A stretch of 43,381 nt of DNA from an uncultured Treponema sp. (GCA_905372265.1 CAJPOL010000003.1:1-43381), one strand, 5' to 3'; shown: positions 25,030 through 32,144, numbered from the stretch's first letter. The notes: generated from the sequence alone by a model not told the origin. Numbers and translations: made by a program.

Positions 25030-25120
25030 GATTACTCCTCAGTTTATCTTCGGTAAAACTGACTTTCAGGCTTTTGTTAAAAATCAGGCAGAGTTTTAGC
25101 AGAAGCCTTTCTTCTTTTTC

Positions 25121-25149
25121 AGTATACCGGAGCATCAATCCAAATGCAA
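25121..25149 (-). promoter_or_regulatory. Promoter of nfnA-nfnB-copA
   Basis: On the minus strand TTGCAT (25144-25149), 17-base spacer, TATACT (25121-25126). The predicted start is near 25114. Confidence 0.55.
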
Positions 25150-25284
25150 CAACAAAAAGCCGTTAATCGAGAAACTATTATCTAACCATACGCTCTTTGA
25201 AGGGGAAGCTGTCAACGCTCTGCATTGGGGGAGGTGATTGCGCTACCCCACCTTCTGATACTATTCTTCCATGTAAATTTTCTC

Positions 25285-25313
25285 TTGCAGTCTCTTCCTT
25301 TCCGTGTTATAAT
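25285..25313 (+). promoter_or_regulatory. Promoter of the chemoreceptor gene
   Basis: TTGCAG (25285-25290), 17-base spacer, perfect TATAAT (25308-25313). Transcription would start near 25320, leaving a leader of about 370 bases before the ATG at 25693. Confidence 0.55.
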
Positions 25314-25326
25314 CAACGTTATGCCA

Positions 25327-25673
25327 AATTTACCATAAAAACCAGCCGGTATTTGCGGTAAATTCGCATAAAGAGCTATGCTTTTATAGCTTATGGGAAG
25401 AAATACTTACATCTACTGCGTCGCATTGCCGAAAGCGTACTCCCTTGTATCTACACCCGCTATTTTCAAAAGTTATTATTCTATAATTGATACAAAAATA
25501 CAAACGGCATTCGTGCCGCTACTGAAACGAGCTCTCGATGTATCAGTACCGGCATGGAGGTCAGTTATTCTACACAGCAGCGAGCGTGCAACGTAAACTC
25601 GCCGTTAGAACGCCCAAAGATGGGCGGAGGATAAATTAGCGGCAAGTTTTAAGACAAAACTTGTTTTCTGCCG
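25327..25673 (+). ncRNA. Candidate structured leader RNA of the chemoreceptor gene
   Basis: Stem-loops seen in order: AATTTACC/GGTAAATT (25327-25364); AGCTAT/ATAGCT with outer CATA/TATG (25367-25395); CGGCA-TTCG-TGCCG with a UUCG tetraloop (25505-25518); TACTGA/TCAGTA enclosing CGAG/CTCG (25520-25548); GCGAG/CTCGC (25580-25602); CGCCC/GGGCG (25611-25626); and CAAGTTTT/AAAACTTG (25643-25663) inside CGGC/GCCG (25640-25673). No known riboswitch consensus, including c-di-GMP-I, was recognised. Some of these stems may be chance, but their density is high. Confidence 0.4.
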
Positions 25674-25692
25674 ATGTAATAGGAGAGGCACA

Positions 25693-27786
25693 ATGAAAAA
25701 GCGTTTTTCTCTTCGCTACAAACTTATTCTTATTTTTGGCTTATTGATTGCAATAGCATCCCTTGTTGAAGGATTCCTTGCGGTCAAAACAGCGCGTAAA
25801 GCCGTAACGGAAAAAGTTGAAATACAGTTAACAGACAAAGCAACGGATACTGCTGAAATTGTAGATGGACGCATACGTGCTTTTTTTCAATTTCTCGAAG
25901 GCTTGTCTCGTATACCGCTATTACGAGATAGTACTTTGACGTATAACGAAAAAACAAAAATGCTTGCCAAAGAAGCAGCGATGAACCGGCTTATTGAATT
26001 TTTCGGTATATGTGATTTACAGGGAAATAGATATGCAAATGACGGTACGGTTACCAACATCCGCGATCGGGATGTATTTCAATCAGCATCACAAGGTAAC
26101 AATTTTGTTGCTGAACCGCGTATTTCGCGTACCACAAAAAAACTGCAAATGGTTTTTGCAGTGCCTATTTATGACGATAACCGGAATGTTATCGGTGTCC
26201 TAACAGCCGGAGTGCCCGGAACCGCATTATCAGATGATATTGCTGATATTGTAGTAGGAAAAACCGGCATCTGTTATATTATAGGACTAACCGGTACGAC
26301 TATTGCAGACAGAGATAAAAGCTTGGTTAATCAGCAAGTCAATATAGCAGAAGCTGCAAAAACAGATGCATCACTACAATCTCTTGCAAATTTTGAAACA
26401 ATGGCCTGCTCTTCTCAAACTTCTGCAATCGGATTCTATACGTGGTCCGGAGTTCAAAAAATTGCTTCTTTCAGTAAGATGAAAACGACCGGATGGACTG
26501 TAATAGTAAATGCCCCTGTACATGAATTTTTAGGAACAGTTGATGGCTTAAAAAAATCACTCGCTATTACCGGTGTTCTTATTCTAATAAGTACGCTTAT
26601 TATTGTTGTGATTGTAGCATTCCGTATTGTTAAACCTATTAATAGTATAGTAACAGCTCTTAAAAATATTGCACAAGGTGAAGGTGATTTAACCGTCCGC
26701 CTGCCGTTGATCGGCAACGATGAAGTAACGGATTTATCAAAATATTTTAATGAAACTATTACAAAAATCGGTACATCCATCCGGCAAGTCGGCATCAACA
26801 GTACAACAATGGAAGAAATCGGCAATGAACTTGCCTCCAATATGACGGAAACCGCTAGCGCCGTGCACCAGATAAGCGCAAACATCGATGGCGTTAAGCA
26901 GCAGGCAATGACCCAAGCGGCAAGTGTTACCGAAACGGCGGCAACCATCGAGGAAATTGTCCGCACCATTAAGCAGCTGAATAACAGCATCGAAACACAA
27001 GCAGCGAGCGTTGCGCAATCGTCTTCTTCCGTAGAGGAAATGGTAGCAAACATCGATTCTATCGGACAGACGCTCGGTAAAACCGATGAGGTTATCAAAA
27101 ACCTGACAACGGCTACCGGCGATGGCAAGGAGACGCTTGTAACCTCCAACAGCGTAACGCAGAAGATAGCCGAAGAATCAGGGGCGCTGATGGAAGCATC
27201 GAGTGTTATTCAGCATATCGCAAGTCAGACAAATTTGCTTGCAATGAACGCTGCTATCGAAGCGGCTCATGCAGGTGAAGCGGGTAAGGGCTTTGCCGTT
27301 GTTGCTGACGAAATCCGTAAGCTCGCAGAAGAATCCTCAATGCAAGGTAAGACCATTACCGCGACCCTTAAAACCTTATCAGGCGAAATTGAAAGCCTCT
27401 CCGCTTCGTCAAAAACGGTGGAAGCAAAGTTCAACGCAATTTTCACGCTTGCTGAACAGGTAAAAGAAATGAGCGCACGCCTGACGGAGGCAATGCGCGA
27501 ACAGGAAAACGGCAGCAAGGAAGTGCTTACAGCGATTAAGGATATCAACACGATAACGGTAGAAGTACAGGCTGGCTCTGAAGAAATGCTGAAAGGCGGG
27601 GAAAGTGTTGCACGGGAAATGCGGAAACTGGACGATCTTACCCGCATCATTACCGAAAGCATGAATGAAATGGCTTCCGGCGCCGTGCAGATTAACAATG
27701 CGGTACAGGAAGTGAGCGAGATTACGCAGAAGAATAAGCGGAGTATTCAAAACCTTGCAGAGGAAGTCTCGAAATTTAAAGTCTAG
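25693..27786 (+). CDS. Methyl-accepting chemotaxis protein with dCache sensor
   Basis: A 697-residue inner-membrane chemoreceptor. The first membrane helix is at about residues 10-30 (LILIFGLLIAIASLVEGFLA). A periplasmic dCache-type sensor follows (SRIPLLRD, IFFGICDLQGNRYANDG-like region, VFAVPIYDDNRNVIGVLTAG, GKTGICYIIGLTGTTIADRD). A second helix at ~290-312, a HAMP domain (FRIVKPINSIVTALKNIAQG) and a long signalling coiled coil come next. The CheA/CheW-binding hairpin tip is near residues 514-545 (ASQTNLLAMNAAIEAAHAG, then GKGFAVVADEIRKLAEES). The ligand is unknown; dCache receptors often bind amino acids. AGGAGAGG precedes the ATG. Its stop overlaps the convergent DUF3343 gene by 4 bases. 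Confidence 0.95.
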   Translation: MKKRFSLRYKLILIFGLLIAIASLVEGFLAVKTARKAVTEKVEIQLTDKATDTAEIVDGRIRAFFQFLEGLSRIPLLRDSTLTYNEKTKMLAKEAAMNRLIEFFGICDLQGNRYANDGTVTNIRDRDVFQSASQGNNFVAEPRISRTTKKLQMVFAVPIYDDNRNVIGVLTAGVPGTALSDDIADIVVGKTGICYIIGLTGTTIADRDKSLVNQQVNIAEAAKTDASLQSLANFETMACSSQTSAIGFYTWSGVQKIASFSKMKTTGWTVIVNAPVHEFLGTVDGLKKSLAITGVLILISTLIIVVIVAFRIVKPINSIVTALKNIAQGEGDLTVRLPLIGNDEVTDLSKYFNETITKIGTSIRQVGINSTTMEEIGNELASNMTETASAVHQISANIDGVKQQAMTQAASVTETAATIEEIVRTIKQLNNSIETQAASVAQSSSSVEEMVANIDSIGQTLGKTDEVIKNLTTATGDGKETLVTSNSVTQKIAEESGALMEASSVIQHIASQTNLLAMNAAIEAAHAGEAGKGFAVVADEIRKLAEESSMQGKTITATLKTLSGEIESLSASSKTVEAKFNAIFTLAEQVKEMSARLTEAMREQENGSKEVLTAIKDINTITVEVQAGSEEMLKGGESVAREMRKLDDLTRIITESMNEMASGAVQINNAVQEVSEITQKNKRSIQNLAEEVSKFKV

Positions 27787-28055
27787 TCTTTTGCAGTTCT
27801 TTCGGTGGGCGCAAGTTTTATATCGCTTTCGATACCAATCTCTACCTGAATCAGCGTCTCATAGGCGACGGCAGTATTTTGCAGCCATGCGCGTAAGTCC
27901 GCTTCTTCACTATTCTGAAAAAGACACGCAAAACCGCATCCCGCTTTTAAAAAAGCCGGTATTGGAATGAGCTTTGCTTCGATAGACTGCGCTTTAATGC
28001 AGGAATCACAGGCGAGCGCATCGCTTGTCGTCGAAAACGTTACAACATAGTGCAT
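27783..28055 (-). CDS. DUF3343 protein (putative Se/S carrier-like)
   Basis: A 90-residue cytoplasmic protein. MHYVVTFSTTSDALACDS, KLIPIPAFLKAGCGFACLF and the spacing between them match DUF3343, whose members are annotated as putative Se/S carrier-like proteins; function is unproven. Cysteines at 16 and 19 (ACDSC) and in AGCGFAC could bind metal, sulfur or selenium. It starts one base after the stop of the double-cubane reductase gene, so it must be translated with it. DUF3343 is commonly found next to this reductase family, which suggests an accessory role such as cofactor supply or electron transfer. Confidence 0.82.
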   Translation of the reverse strand: MHYVVTFSTTSDALACDSCIKAQSIEAKLIPIPAFLKAGCGFACLFQNSEEADLRAWLQNTAVAYETLIQVEIGIESDIKLAPTERTAKD

Positions 28056-28056
28056 A

Positions 28057-29232
28057 TTATTCTTTCCGCTCCCGTACTAATTCTAAAAAGGCTTCTATTC
28101 TGGTTGCAAACTGACCGGCATCTTCCTGCGAATAATCGGATTCAAGATGAATGTACGGTAATCCTTTTTGCATAACGTATTTACCGATGGTATGGCTTTC
28201 CAAGTTGAATGTATGACAGGCGACAAGCGTACATTCGATAACCGCATCAGCTTTGTAATGCTCGATAAGGTAGTCAAGGTCTTTAAACCGTCCGGGATTC
28301 GGGCTCATAACGGAACAGTTCGTTTTAAGATATTTTTCGGCTATCGCTTCGATCGGATCGCGAGCAGGGTCTTCGTCTACCATTTCCATGTGCGTGCGGA
28401 TGCCGGAACAGCTGTCGTAACCGACAATAACCGCCCCCAATGTCTCAATTTGGGCAAGCACCTTTTCCTTTACGCCTCCTAAAGGGCATCCGGTAACGAG
28501 AATGCGGGGACGCGTATCGGTTGTCCCTTTTAGATTTTTTTCCCAATGATCTTGTATTTCTCTTGTCCGGTTCACGATTTCCAAATTCTTTTTTTCAACA
28601 TCATACTGAAAACCGAAAGCCTCTTTTACATTGAATTGCTCCAAACCGGAAATGGGTGAAGGATCCAGCGCTGAAAGTTCAAAGAATCCGATAAGGTTTC
28701 TTCTTTCCTGATTACAGTCTTTGATAGCTTTACGTAAATCGGCTTCGCTTATCGTAATACCGTAAAAATCTTCGATTTTTGTTTTAAGTTTTCTTACTTC
28801 GTCCGCCCAAAACGGGTAGGCTTTCGGGTCAAGGTTGTTTTGAGGTAGGTGCATGACATGGGTCGGTTTTATATCGTTTAAAAGCTCGAACATCTTTTTT
28901 TTACCGTCGCATGTTGTTTCTCCGATGATAAAGTCAGAAAAATAGAAAAAAGGGCAGGTATCGGTTATTGCATGTCCGTAAGAGGCTTTGATAAGCGGAC
29001 ACAGGTTTTTAGGTAAATCCCGCTCGGCGGCGCTGATAGGCTTTTCGCTCGTTGCGCATAATGAAACAGGTACGGCGTCCGCCGCATATATCAGCTCGGT
29101 CGGGACATAGGAGCAATAAAGCCCGACAACGCGGCCGCCTTCATCTTTTACTTTCTTTAAAGCTAAAAATTTTTGTTGCTGCGCTTCCGCTAAGCTGTCA
29201 AATCCCTTTGGTAAATCGTTTATACTTTTCAT
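28057..29232 (-). CDS. Double-cubane-cluster anaerobic reductase (HgdB/YjiM family)
   Basis: A 391-residue member of the 2-hydroxyacyl-CoA dehydratase D-component superfamily, of the kind called double-cubane cluster protein. Signatures: VGLYCSYVPTELIYAADAVP, KNLCPLIKASYG, GETTCDGKKKMFELL, LVTGCPLGGVKEK, GYDSCSGIRTHME and the C-terminal IECTLVACHTFNLES. The cysteines would hold the [8Fe-9S] double-cubane cluster. These enzymes carry out ATP-driven low-potential reductions of small molecules; the natural substrate is unknown. Their BadF/YjiL-type ATPase activator is usually adjacent, but is not in this window. GGAGG 6 bases before the ATG at 29232 decides the start over the ATG at 29244. Confidence 0.88.
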   Translation of the reverse strand: MKSINDLPKGFDSLAEAQQQKFLALKKVKDEGGRVVGLYCSYVPTELIYAADAVPVSLCATSEKPISAAERDLPKNLCPLIKASYGHAITDTCPFFYFSDFIIGETTCDGKKKMFELLNDIKPTHVMHLPQNNLDPKAYPFWADEVRKLKTKIEDFYGITISEADLRKAIKDCNQERRNLIGFFELSALDPSPISGLEQFNVKEAFGFQYDVEKKNLEIVNRTREIQDHWEKNLKGTTDTRPRILVTGCPLGGVKEKVLAQIETLGAVIVGYDSCSGIRTHMEMVDEDPARDPIEAIAEKYLKTNCSVMSPNPGRFKDLDYLIEHYKADAVIECTLVACHTFNLESHTIGKYVMQKGLPYIHLESDYSQEDAGQFATRIEAFLELVRERKE

Positions 29233-29294
29233 AAGTTCCTCCATGGATGATCAGCGAAATGAGTACATGTATACCCTCTTATTTATTATCATAT

Positions 29295-29321
29295 ATTATA
29301 ATTCATCATAAAAAAGTGCAA
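29295..29321 (-). promoter_or_regulatory. Weak candidate promoter of the double-cubane reductase gene
   Basis: On the minus strand TTGCAC (29316-29321) and TATAAT (29295-29300) are 15 bases apart, short for a sigma-70 promoter. A TAATAT two bases further would give 17. Confidence 0.3.
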
Positions 29322-29351
29322 TATAATGATCGTCAAAACACACGATAACCG

Positions 29352-29412
29352 TATCGGAAGCGAAAGCTCCGCATAACGGGAGACCATCAAGTTTTATCAA
29401 AAACTGCCGATA
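29352..29412 (+). ncRNA. Compact structured leader before a small membrane protein gene
   Basis: TATCGG (29352-29357) can close with CCGATA (29407-29412). Inside are CGGA-AGC-GAAA-GCT-CCG (a GNRA-tetraloop hairpin competing with the closing stem, 29355-29371), a CTCC/GGAG pair and AGTTTT/AAAACT (29390-29405). The last hairpin and the following TGCCGAT resemble the end of the chemoreceptor leader. Function unknown; TATAAT at 29322-29327 could be its promoter, but no clear -35 was found. Confidence 0.35.
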
Positions 29413-29420
29413 AATGAGCT

Positions 29421-29636
29421 ATGAGTTTTTCCGAGCTTATGCGGTTACTAAAGAATGTCATTATTGCCCCTGAGGTTATTTTTATCGGTATTCTGTTGTT
29501 CTTATATTTAAAGCTGGTATTTTATGTTATTCGATACCGAAAACAAACGCTATCGGTTGAAAGCAGAATACGGCGTAATCTCAAAAAACCGGTGCAATCC
29601 GAAACAAATACGGAAGCGCCTGCTGCCGAAGCATAG
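29421..29636 (+). CDS. Small single-pass membrane protein
   Basis: A 71-residue protein, MSFSELMRLLKNVII, with one hydrophobic helix at about residues 14-37 (IIAPEVIFIGILLFLYLKLV). A basic segment (VIRYRKQTLSVESRIRRNLK) and an acidic/Ala tail (SETNTEAPAAEA) follow. The orientation by charge is N-out or a reversed signal anchor, with a cytoplasmic tail. No family recognised. There is no good Shine-Dalgarno before the ATG. Support comes from its composition and the structured leader. It is convergent with rnhB, 7 bases away, with a weak AGTG/CACT hairpin and TGTTTT at 29637-29652. Confidence 0.55.
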   Translation: MSFSELMRLLKNVIIAPEVIFIGILLFLYLKLVFYVIRYRKQTLSVESRIRRNLKKPVQSETNTEAPAAEA

Positions 29637-29643
29637 AGTGCAA

Positions 29644-30222
29644 TTACACTGTTTTAATCTTAAAACTTAACCGCTGAATAGGCGATGCGCCGTACTGCTG
29701 AATGAGCGAACGGTGAAGCGCTGTTCCGTAGCCTTTATGCAGATCATATCGATAAACCGGATACTGCGTATGATAGGCACACATCCGGTGATCCCGCTCT
29801 GTTTTTGCTAAAATTGATGCAGCCATAACACAAGGGTACCGCGCATCGGCTTTCGGTTCTGCGATGACTTGATACCCCCCGTCTATAGCAGGCCGTTGAT
29901 TCCCGTCTACAATAACCGTCAAATCTTCGCCGTTTTTCCGATCCGCAGGTTTTGCCCATATTCCCTCAAAAGCTTTTTTCATTGCCGATAGTGTTGCCTG
30001 CAAAATGTTTATTGAATCGATGCGCTCATGCGATTCCCATGCGATATGCCAAAATAAGGCTTGCTGCATGATAACGGTTCGGGCTTCTTCCCGCTTTTTA
30101 GGAGATAATTTTTTTGAATCGTTTAAAATCGAGGTATCAAAAGAATCCGGTAAAATAACGGCAGCAGCATACACGGGCCCTGCAAGAGCGCCTCGTCCTG
30201 CCTCATCAATACCGCATAGCAT
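29644..30222 (-). CDS. rnhB: Ribonuclease HII
   Basis: RNase HII cleaves RNA in RNA-DNA hybrids and removes single ribonucleotides from DNA. The 192-residue product starts MLCGIDEAGRGALAGPVYAA, with the catalytic Asp6 and Glu7. DSKKLSPKKRE, VIVDGNQRP and ASILAKTERDHRM supply the remaining acidic residues. The frame is open to 30273, but the family begins at the GIDEAGRG motif. The ATG at 30222 follows the stop codon of the preceding beta-helix gene by one base, indicating translational coupling. Last gene of the hpt-like/beta-helix/rnhB operon. Confidence 0.94.
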   Translation of the reverse strand: MLCGIDEAGRGALAGPVYAAAVILPDSFDTSILNDSKKLSPKKREEARTVIMQQALFWHIAWESHERIDSINILQATLSAMKKAFEGIWAKPADRKNGEDLTVIVDGNQRPAIDGGYQVIAEPKADARYPCVMAASILAKTERDHRMCAYHTQYPVYRYDLHKGYGTALHRSLIQQYGASPIQRLSFKIKTV

Positions 30223-30223
30223 A

Positions 30224-31093
30224 TTAACGCTTTTCAACAGTGTGCACAAAACCGTGCAGTTCCGGCTGTGCAATCAATTCAACTTTTGATTGCGTATCAG
30301 CTATGAATGCCGCATCGGATAGTTCGTCTGCCGGGGCTTTATTGGTACAGGTAAGCGCATCGGCTTGTATGGTTGAATGCCGAAGAACCGCTATGCGGCC
30401 TGCATATTCACTCATAACCGTACAATTAGTATGCACCAGTGAACAGGAGCTATTAGTCAGAGAAAACAGAACAGCGGTTTTTCCTTGTGCCGTACATACG
30501 GATCTGTCTACTTCTAAGACGCTTTTATCAGCTCGAATTAACAGCGCAGGAGCTGTTTGAACGGATGCTAATTTTGTATCGCGGCATGAAAACGTACTGT
30601 TCCGCAAAATTACTGCTTCGCTTCCTTCCCGCACGGAAATATCAACGGAGCGGAGCGTAACCGTACCGTCTGAGCCGTAAATAATCGGTACGGTTCTCGG
30701 TTCGGTCGGCTTTTCAGTACGTGAAATTCGGCAATTTTCAATCTCCAAGGACGTATGATCGATAATGAATCCGGCATTGTCGCCGAACATAATACGGGGA
30801 TTGTTTTTCCCTATTATTTTAACCGGCACAGCTAGGAATACTGCTTCCTCTTCTTTTAAATCTGAATCGATATGAATAACAGTCGGTTCTTTCGCCGTTT
30901 CTGTGCGTTGACGTTTACGGTTGTCCGTATTGAGGAAGAGCATTGCTTGTTCAAGCGAACTGAATGGGTGTTGTTCCGTTCCATTTTGCTGACTGCGTGT
31001 TTTCTGCGCATTTATATAGATATGCCGTTCACCGGCAGAAACGGAGCAAAGATAGATACAAATATAAGCAAAGAACAGTAAATACCGCTTAAT
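30224..31093 (-). CDS. Exported beta-helix-like protein with apparent ATT start codon
   Basis: Translating from the ATT at 31093 gives 289 residues that begin with a good signal peptide: (M)KRYLLFFAYICIYLCSVSA, likely cleaved before GERHIYINAQKT. The motif IYINAQKTRSQQNGTEQHPF, then SLEQAMLFLN, is the usual N-cap of right-handed beta-helix (DUF1565/pectate-lyase-fold) proteins. The rest is repetitive beta strand (GFIIDHTSLEIENCRI, AVILRNSTFSCRD, TAVLFSLTNSSCSLV). No ATG, GTG or TTG precedes the signal in frame; the first ATG (30943) would delete the signal and N-cap. The ATT has AAGGAG 7 bases upstream. That Shine-Dalgarno directly abuts the stop of the hpt-like gene. Probably periplasmic or outer surface; function unknown. 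Confidence 0.7.
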   Translation of the reverse strand: MKRYLLFFAYICIYLCSVSAGERHIYINAQKTRSQQNGTEQHPFSSLEQAMLFLNTDNRKRQRTETAKEPTVIHIDSDLKEEEAVFLAVPVKIIGKNNPRIMFGDNAGFIIDHTSLEIENCRISRTEKPTEPRTVPIIYGSDGTVTLRSVDISVREGSEAVILRNSTFSCRDTKLASVQTAPALLIRADKSVLEVDRSVCTAQGKTAVLFSLTNSSCSLVHTNCTVMSEYAGRIAVLRHSTIQADALTCTNKAPADELSDAAFIADTQSKVELIAQPELHGFVHTVEKR

Positions 31094-31104
31094 ACCGACA
31101 CTCC

Positions 31105-31710
31105 TTATATAATACCCTGAAACGTTTCGCGTAATTCGGGATACAGTGAAAAATAATGTTTTTCCAGTTCATCAGGCGTTAGACCGAGCAGCTCATGACT
31201 GAGATAATGAATCCATAAACTGTCATCTCCGTCATTAATATCGTGTTTCTTGCACCAATAATCAGGCTGAATAGCTTCATGCTGCGTTTTGCTGCCGTGA
31301 AAAACTTTATAATCATAAACGGCTATTTTAATATCGCTGCGGGGAATGCCTTTTTCAAGAAAAACCGATACGAGGTAATTCATAGTAGCGCCGCTATCAA
31401 AGATATCATCAACCAGCAGAATTTTATCACCGCTTCGTAAATATTCGGGAGGATACGTCCAGCCGTCAACGATCATCTTTGTTTGCTCATTACGATCGGA
31501 ATACGAGTGAGCAACAACGGCTGCATAGAGCATCGGAGAACCGGTTTTATTTACCAGCTTAAACCATTCGTGAATTGCATTTCCTAAATAAGCGCCGCCC
31601 CGTAATGAAGTATACAGGATATTCGGAATAAAACCGTCATCCCAAATCCTGCGGGCGAGCTGAAATCCGCCATTGCGGATAGCGTCATAGGGTATAAATT
31701 GCTTATGCAT
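31105..31710 (-). CDS. Purine phosphoribosyltransferase (Hpt/Gpt-like)
   Basis: A 201-residue cytoplasmic PRTase. The PRPP-binding loop is ILLVDDIFDSGATM (residues 97-110), and an upstream PPi loop is present in YTSLRGGAYLG. Such enzymes convert hypoxanthine, guanine or xanthine with PRPP to the nucleotide; exact base use is not determined. AAGGA about 8 bases before the ATG at 31710 sets the start; an in-frame ATG at 31818 would add 36 atypical residues that lie over a hairpin. First gene of an operon with the beta-helix gene (stop codon 11 bases before its ATT) and rnhB. Confidence 0.85.
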   Translation of the reverse strand: MHKQFIPYDAIRNGGFQLARRIWDDGFIPNILYTSLRGGAYLGNAIHEWFKLVNKTGSPMLYAAVVAHSYSDRNEQTKMIVDGWTYPPEYLRSGDKILLVDDIFDSGATMNYLVSVFLEKGIPRSDIKIAVYDYKVFHGSKTQHEAIQPDYWCKKHDINDGDDSLWIHYLSHELLGLTPDELEKHYFSLYPELRETFQGII

Positions 31711-31804
31711 ACGATGTTCCTTTTTCGATAAAATAATCGGAAAGAATAAAATAAGCGGAAAGGATCGGCAAACGCTTATCGTAACTTCCCAATCGCTCAG
31801 CTGC

Positions 31805-31833
31805 CCGATAAAAGGCAACAGACGTTTTATCGG
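31805..31833 (-). promoter_or_regulatory. 9-bp perfect dyad at the hpt-like transcription start
   Basis: CCGATAAAA (31805-31813) and TTTTATCGG (31825-31833) form a perfect inverted repeat with an 11-base loop, starting 3 bases from the -10 box. It could be a repressor operator or a 5'-end mRNA hairpin. Confidence 0.45.
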
Positions 31834-31836
31834 TTT

Positions 31837-31865
31837 AGTATATCGATTCTCTTTGCTTTGTTCAA
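31837..31865 (-). promoter_or_regulatory. Promoter of the hpt-like operon
   Basis: On the minus strand TTGAAC (31860-31865), 17-base spacer, TATACT (31837-31842). The predicted start near 31830 gives a ~120-base leader. Confidence 0.6.
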
Positions 31866-31904
31866 TATCGCGTATTGCATCTCATTAGATAGCAAAGGCA
31901 TCGG

Positions 31905-31941
31905 AACCGCCATCGATAGCGGTTAAAAGATAAAACCGCTA
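31905..31941 (+). repeat. Three mutually complementary segments (alternative hairpins)
   Basis: AACCGC (31905-31910) can pair with GCGGTT (31919-31924), and TAGCGGTT (31917-31924) can pair with AACCGCTA (31934-31941). The middle segment can join only one partner at a time. Confidence 0.4.
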
Positions 31942-32144
31942 AGGGCGCAGAGAAAGGTAGAGTTTTTTAGCCGTTTCTGCATCAGCCGAAACATCGCTTC
32001 TGTATGGAACCAGCGGCATCCGTGCCTGAGAACGGAAAAAGAAGAACTGGAGGCAATCAGTAATTTATAATGCGTTTTACCTGACACTATACTGTACTAC
32101 CGTCCTTCTTTTTGATACAGTAGCGCCCGATAAGGATTATCTCA

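Larger units (their letters stand above)
25030..25692. other. 663-base intergenic region between nfnA and the chemoreceptor gene
   Basis: It contains the nfnA promoter (minus, 25121-25149), a GC-rich inverted segment AGGTG/CACCT (25226-25256 area), the chemoreceptor promoter (plus, 25285-25313) and a ~370-base hairpin-rich leader. No convincing gene; a 67-codon open frame at 25393-25596 lacks a ribosome-binding site and crosses several stem-loops. Confidence 0.6.
31711..32144. other. 434-base non-coding region between hpt-like gene and miaB
   Basis: It holds the hpt-like promoter with a dyad at its start site, alternate hairpins at 31905-31941, and a TATACT (32088-32093) without a clear -35 box that may serve miaB. 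No gene recognised. Confidence 0.55.

Noticed and set aside
25393..25596. 67-codon open frame upstream of the chemoreceptor gene
   Set aside because: No ribosome-binding site, no recognisable composition, and it runs through several stem-loops of the leader. Leader RNA is the simpler reading.
25600..25690. c-di-GMP-I (GEMM) riboswitch before the chemoreceptor gene
   Set aside because: Despite the GCCGATG-like 3' end, the core A-GGGCAAACC-type and GGACGCAAAGCC-type segments are not found.
28057..29232. Selenocysteine in the double-cubane reductase or DUF3343 protein
   Set aside because: No in-frame TGA interrupts either gene; both are open with Cys codons at the expected sites.
31711..31818. 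36-residue N-terminal extension of the phosphoribosyltransferase
   Set aside because: It overlaps the leader dyad, is not family-like, and the ATG at 31710 has a good Shine-Dalgarno.
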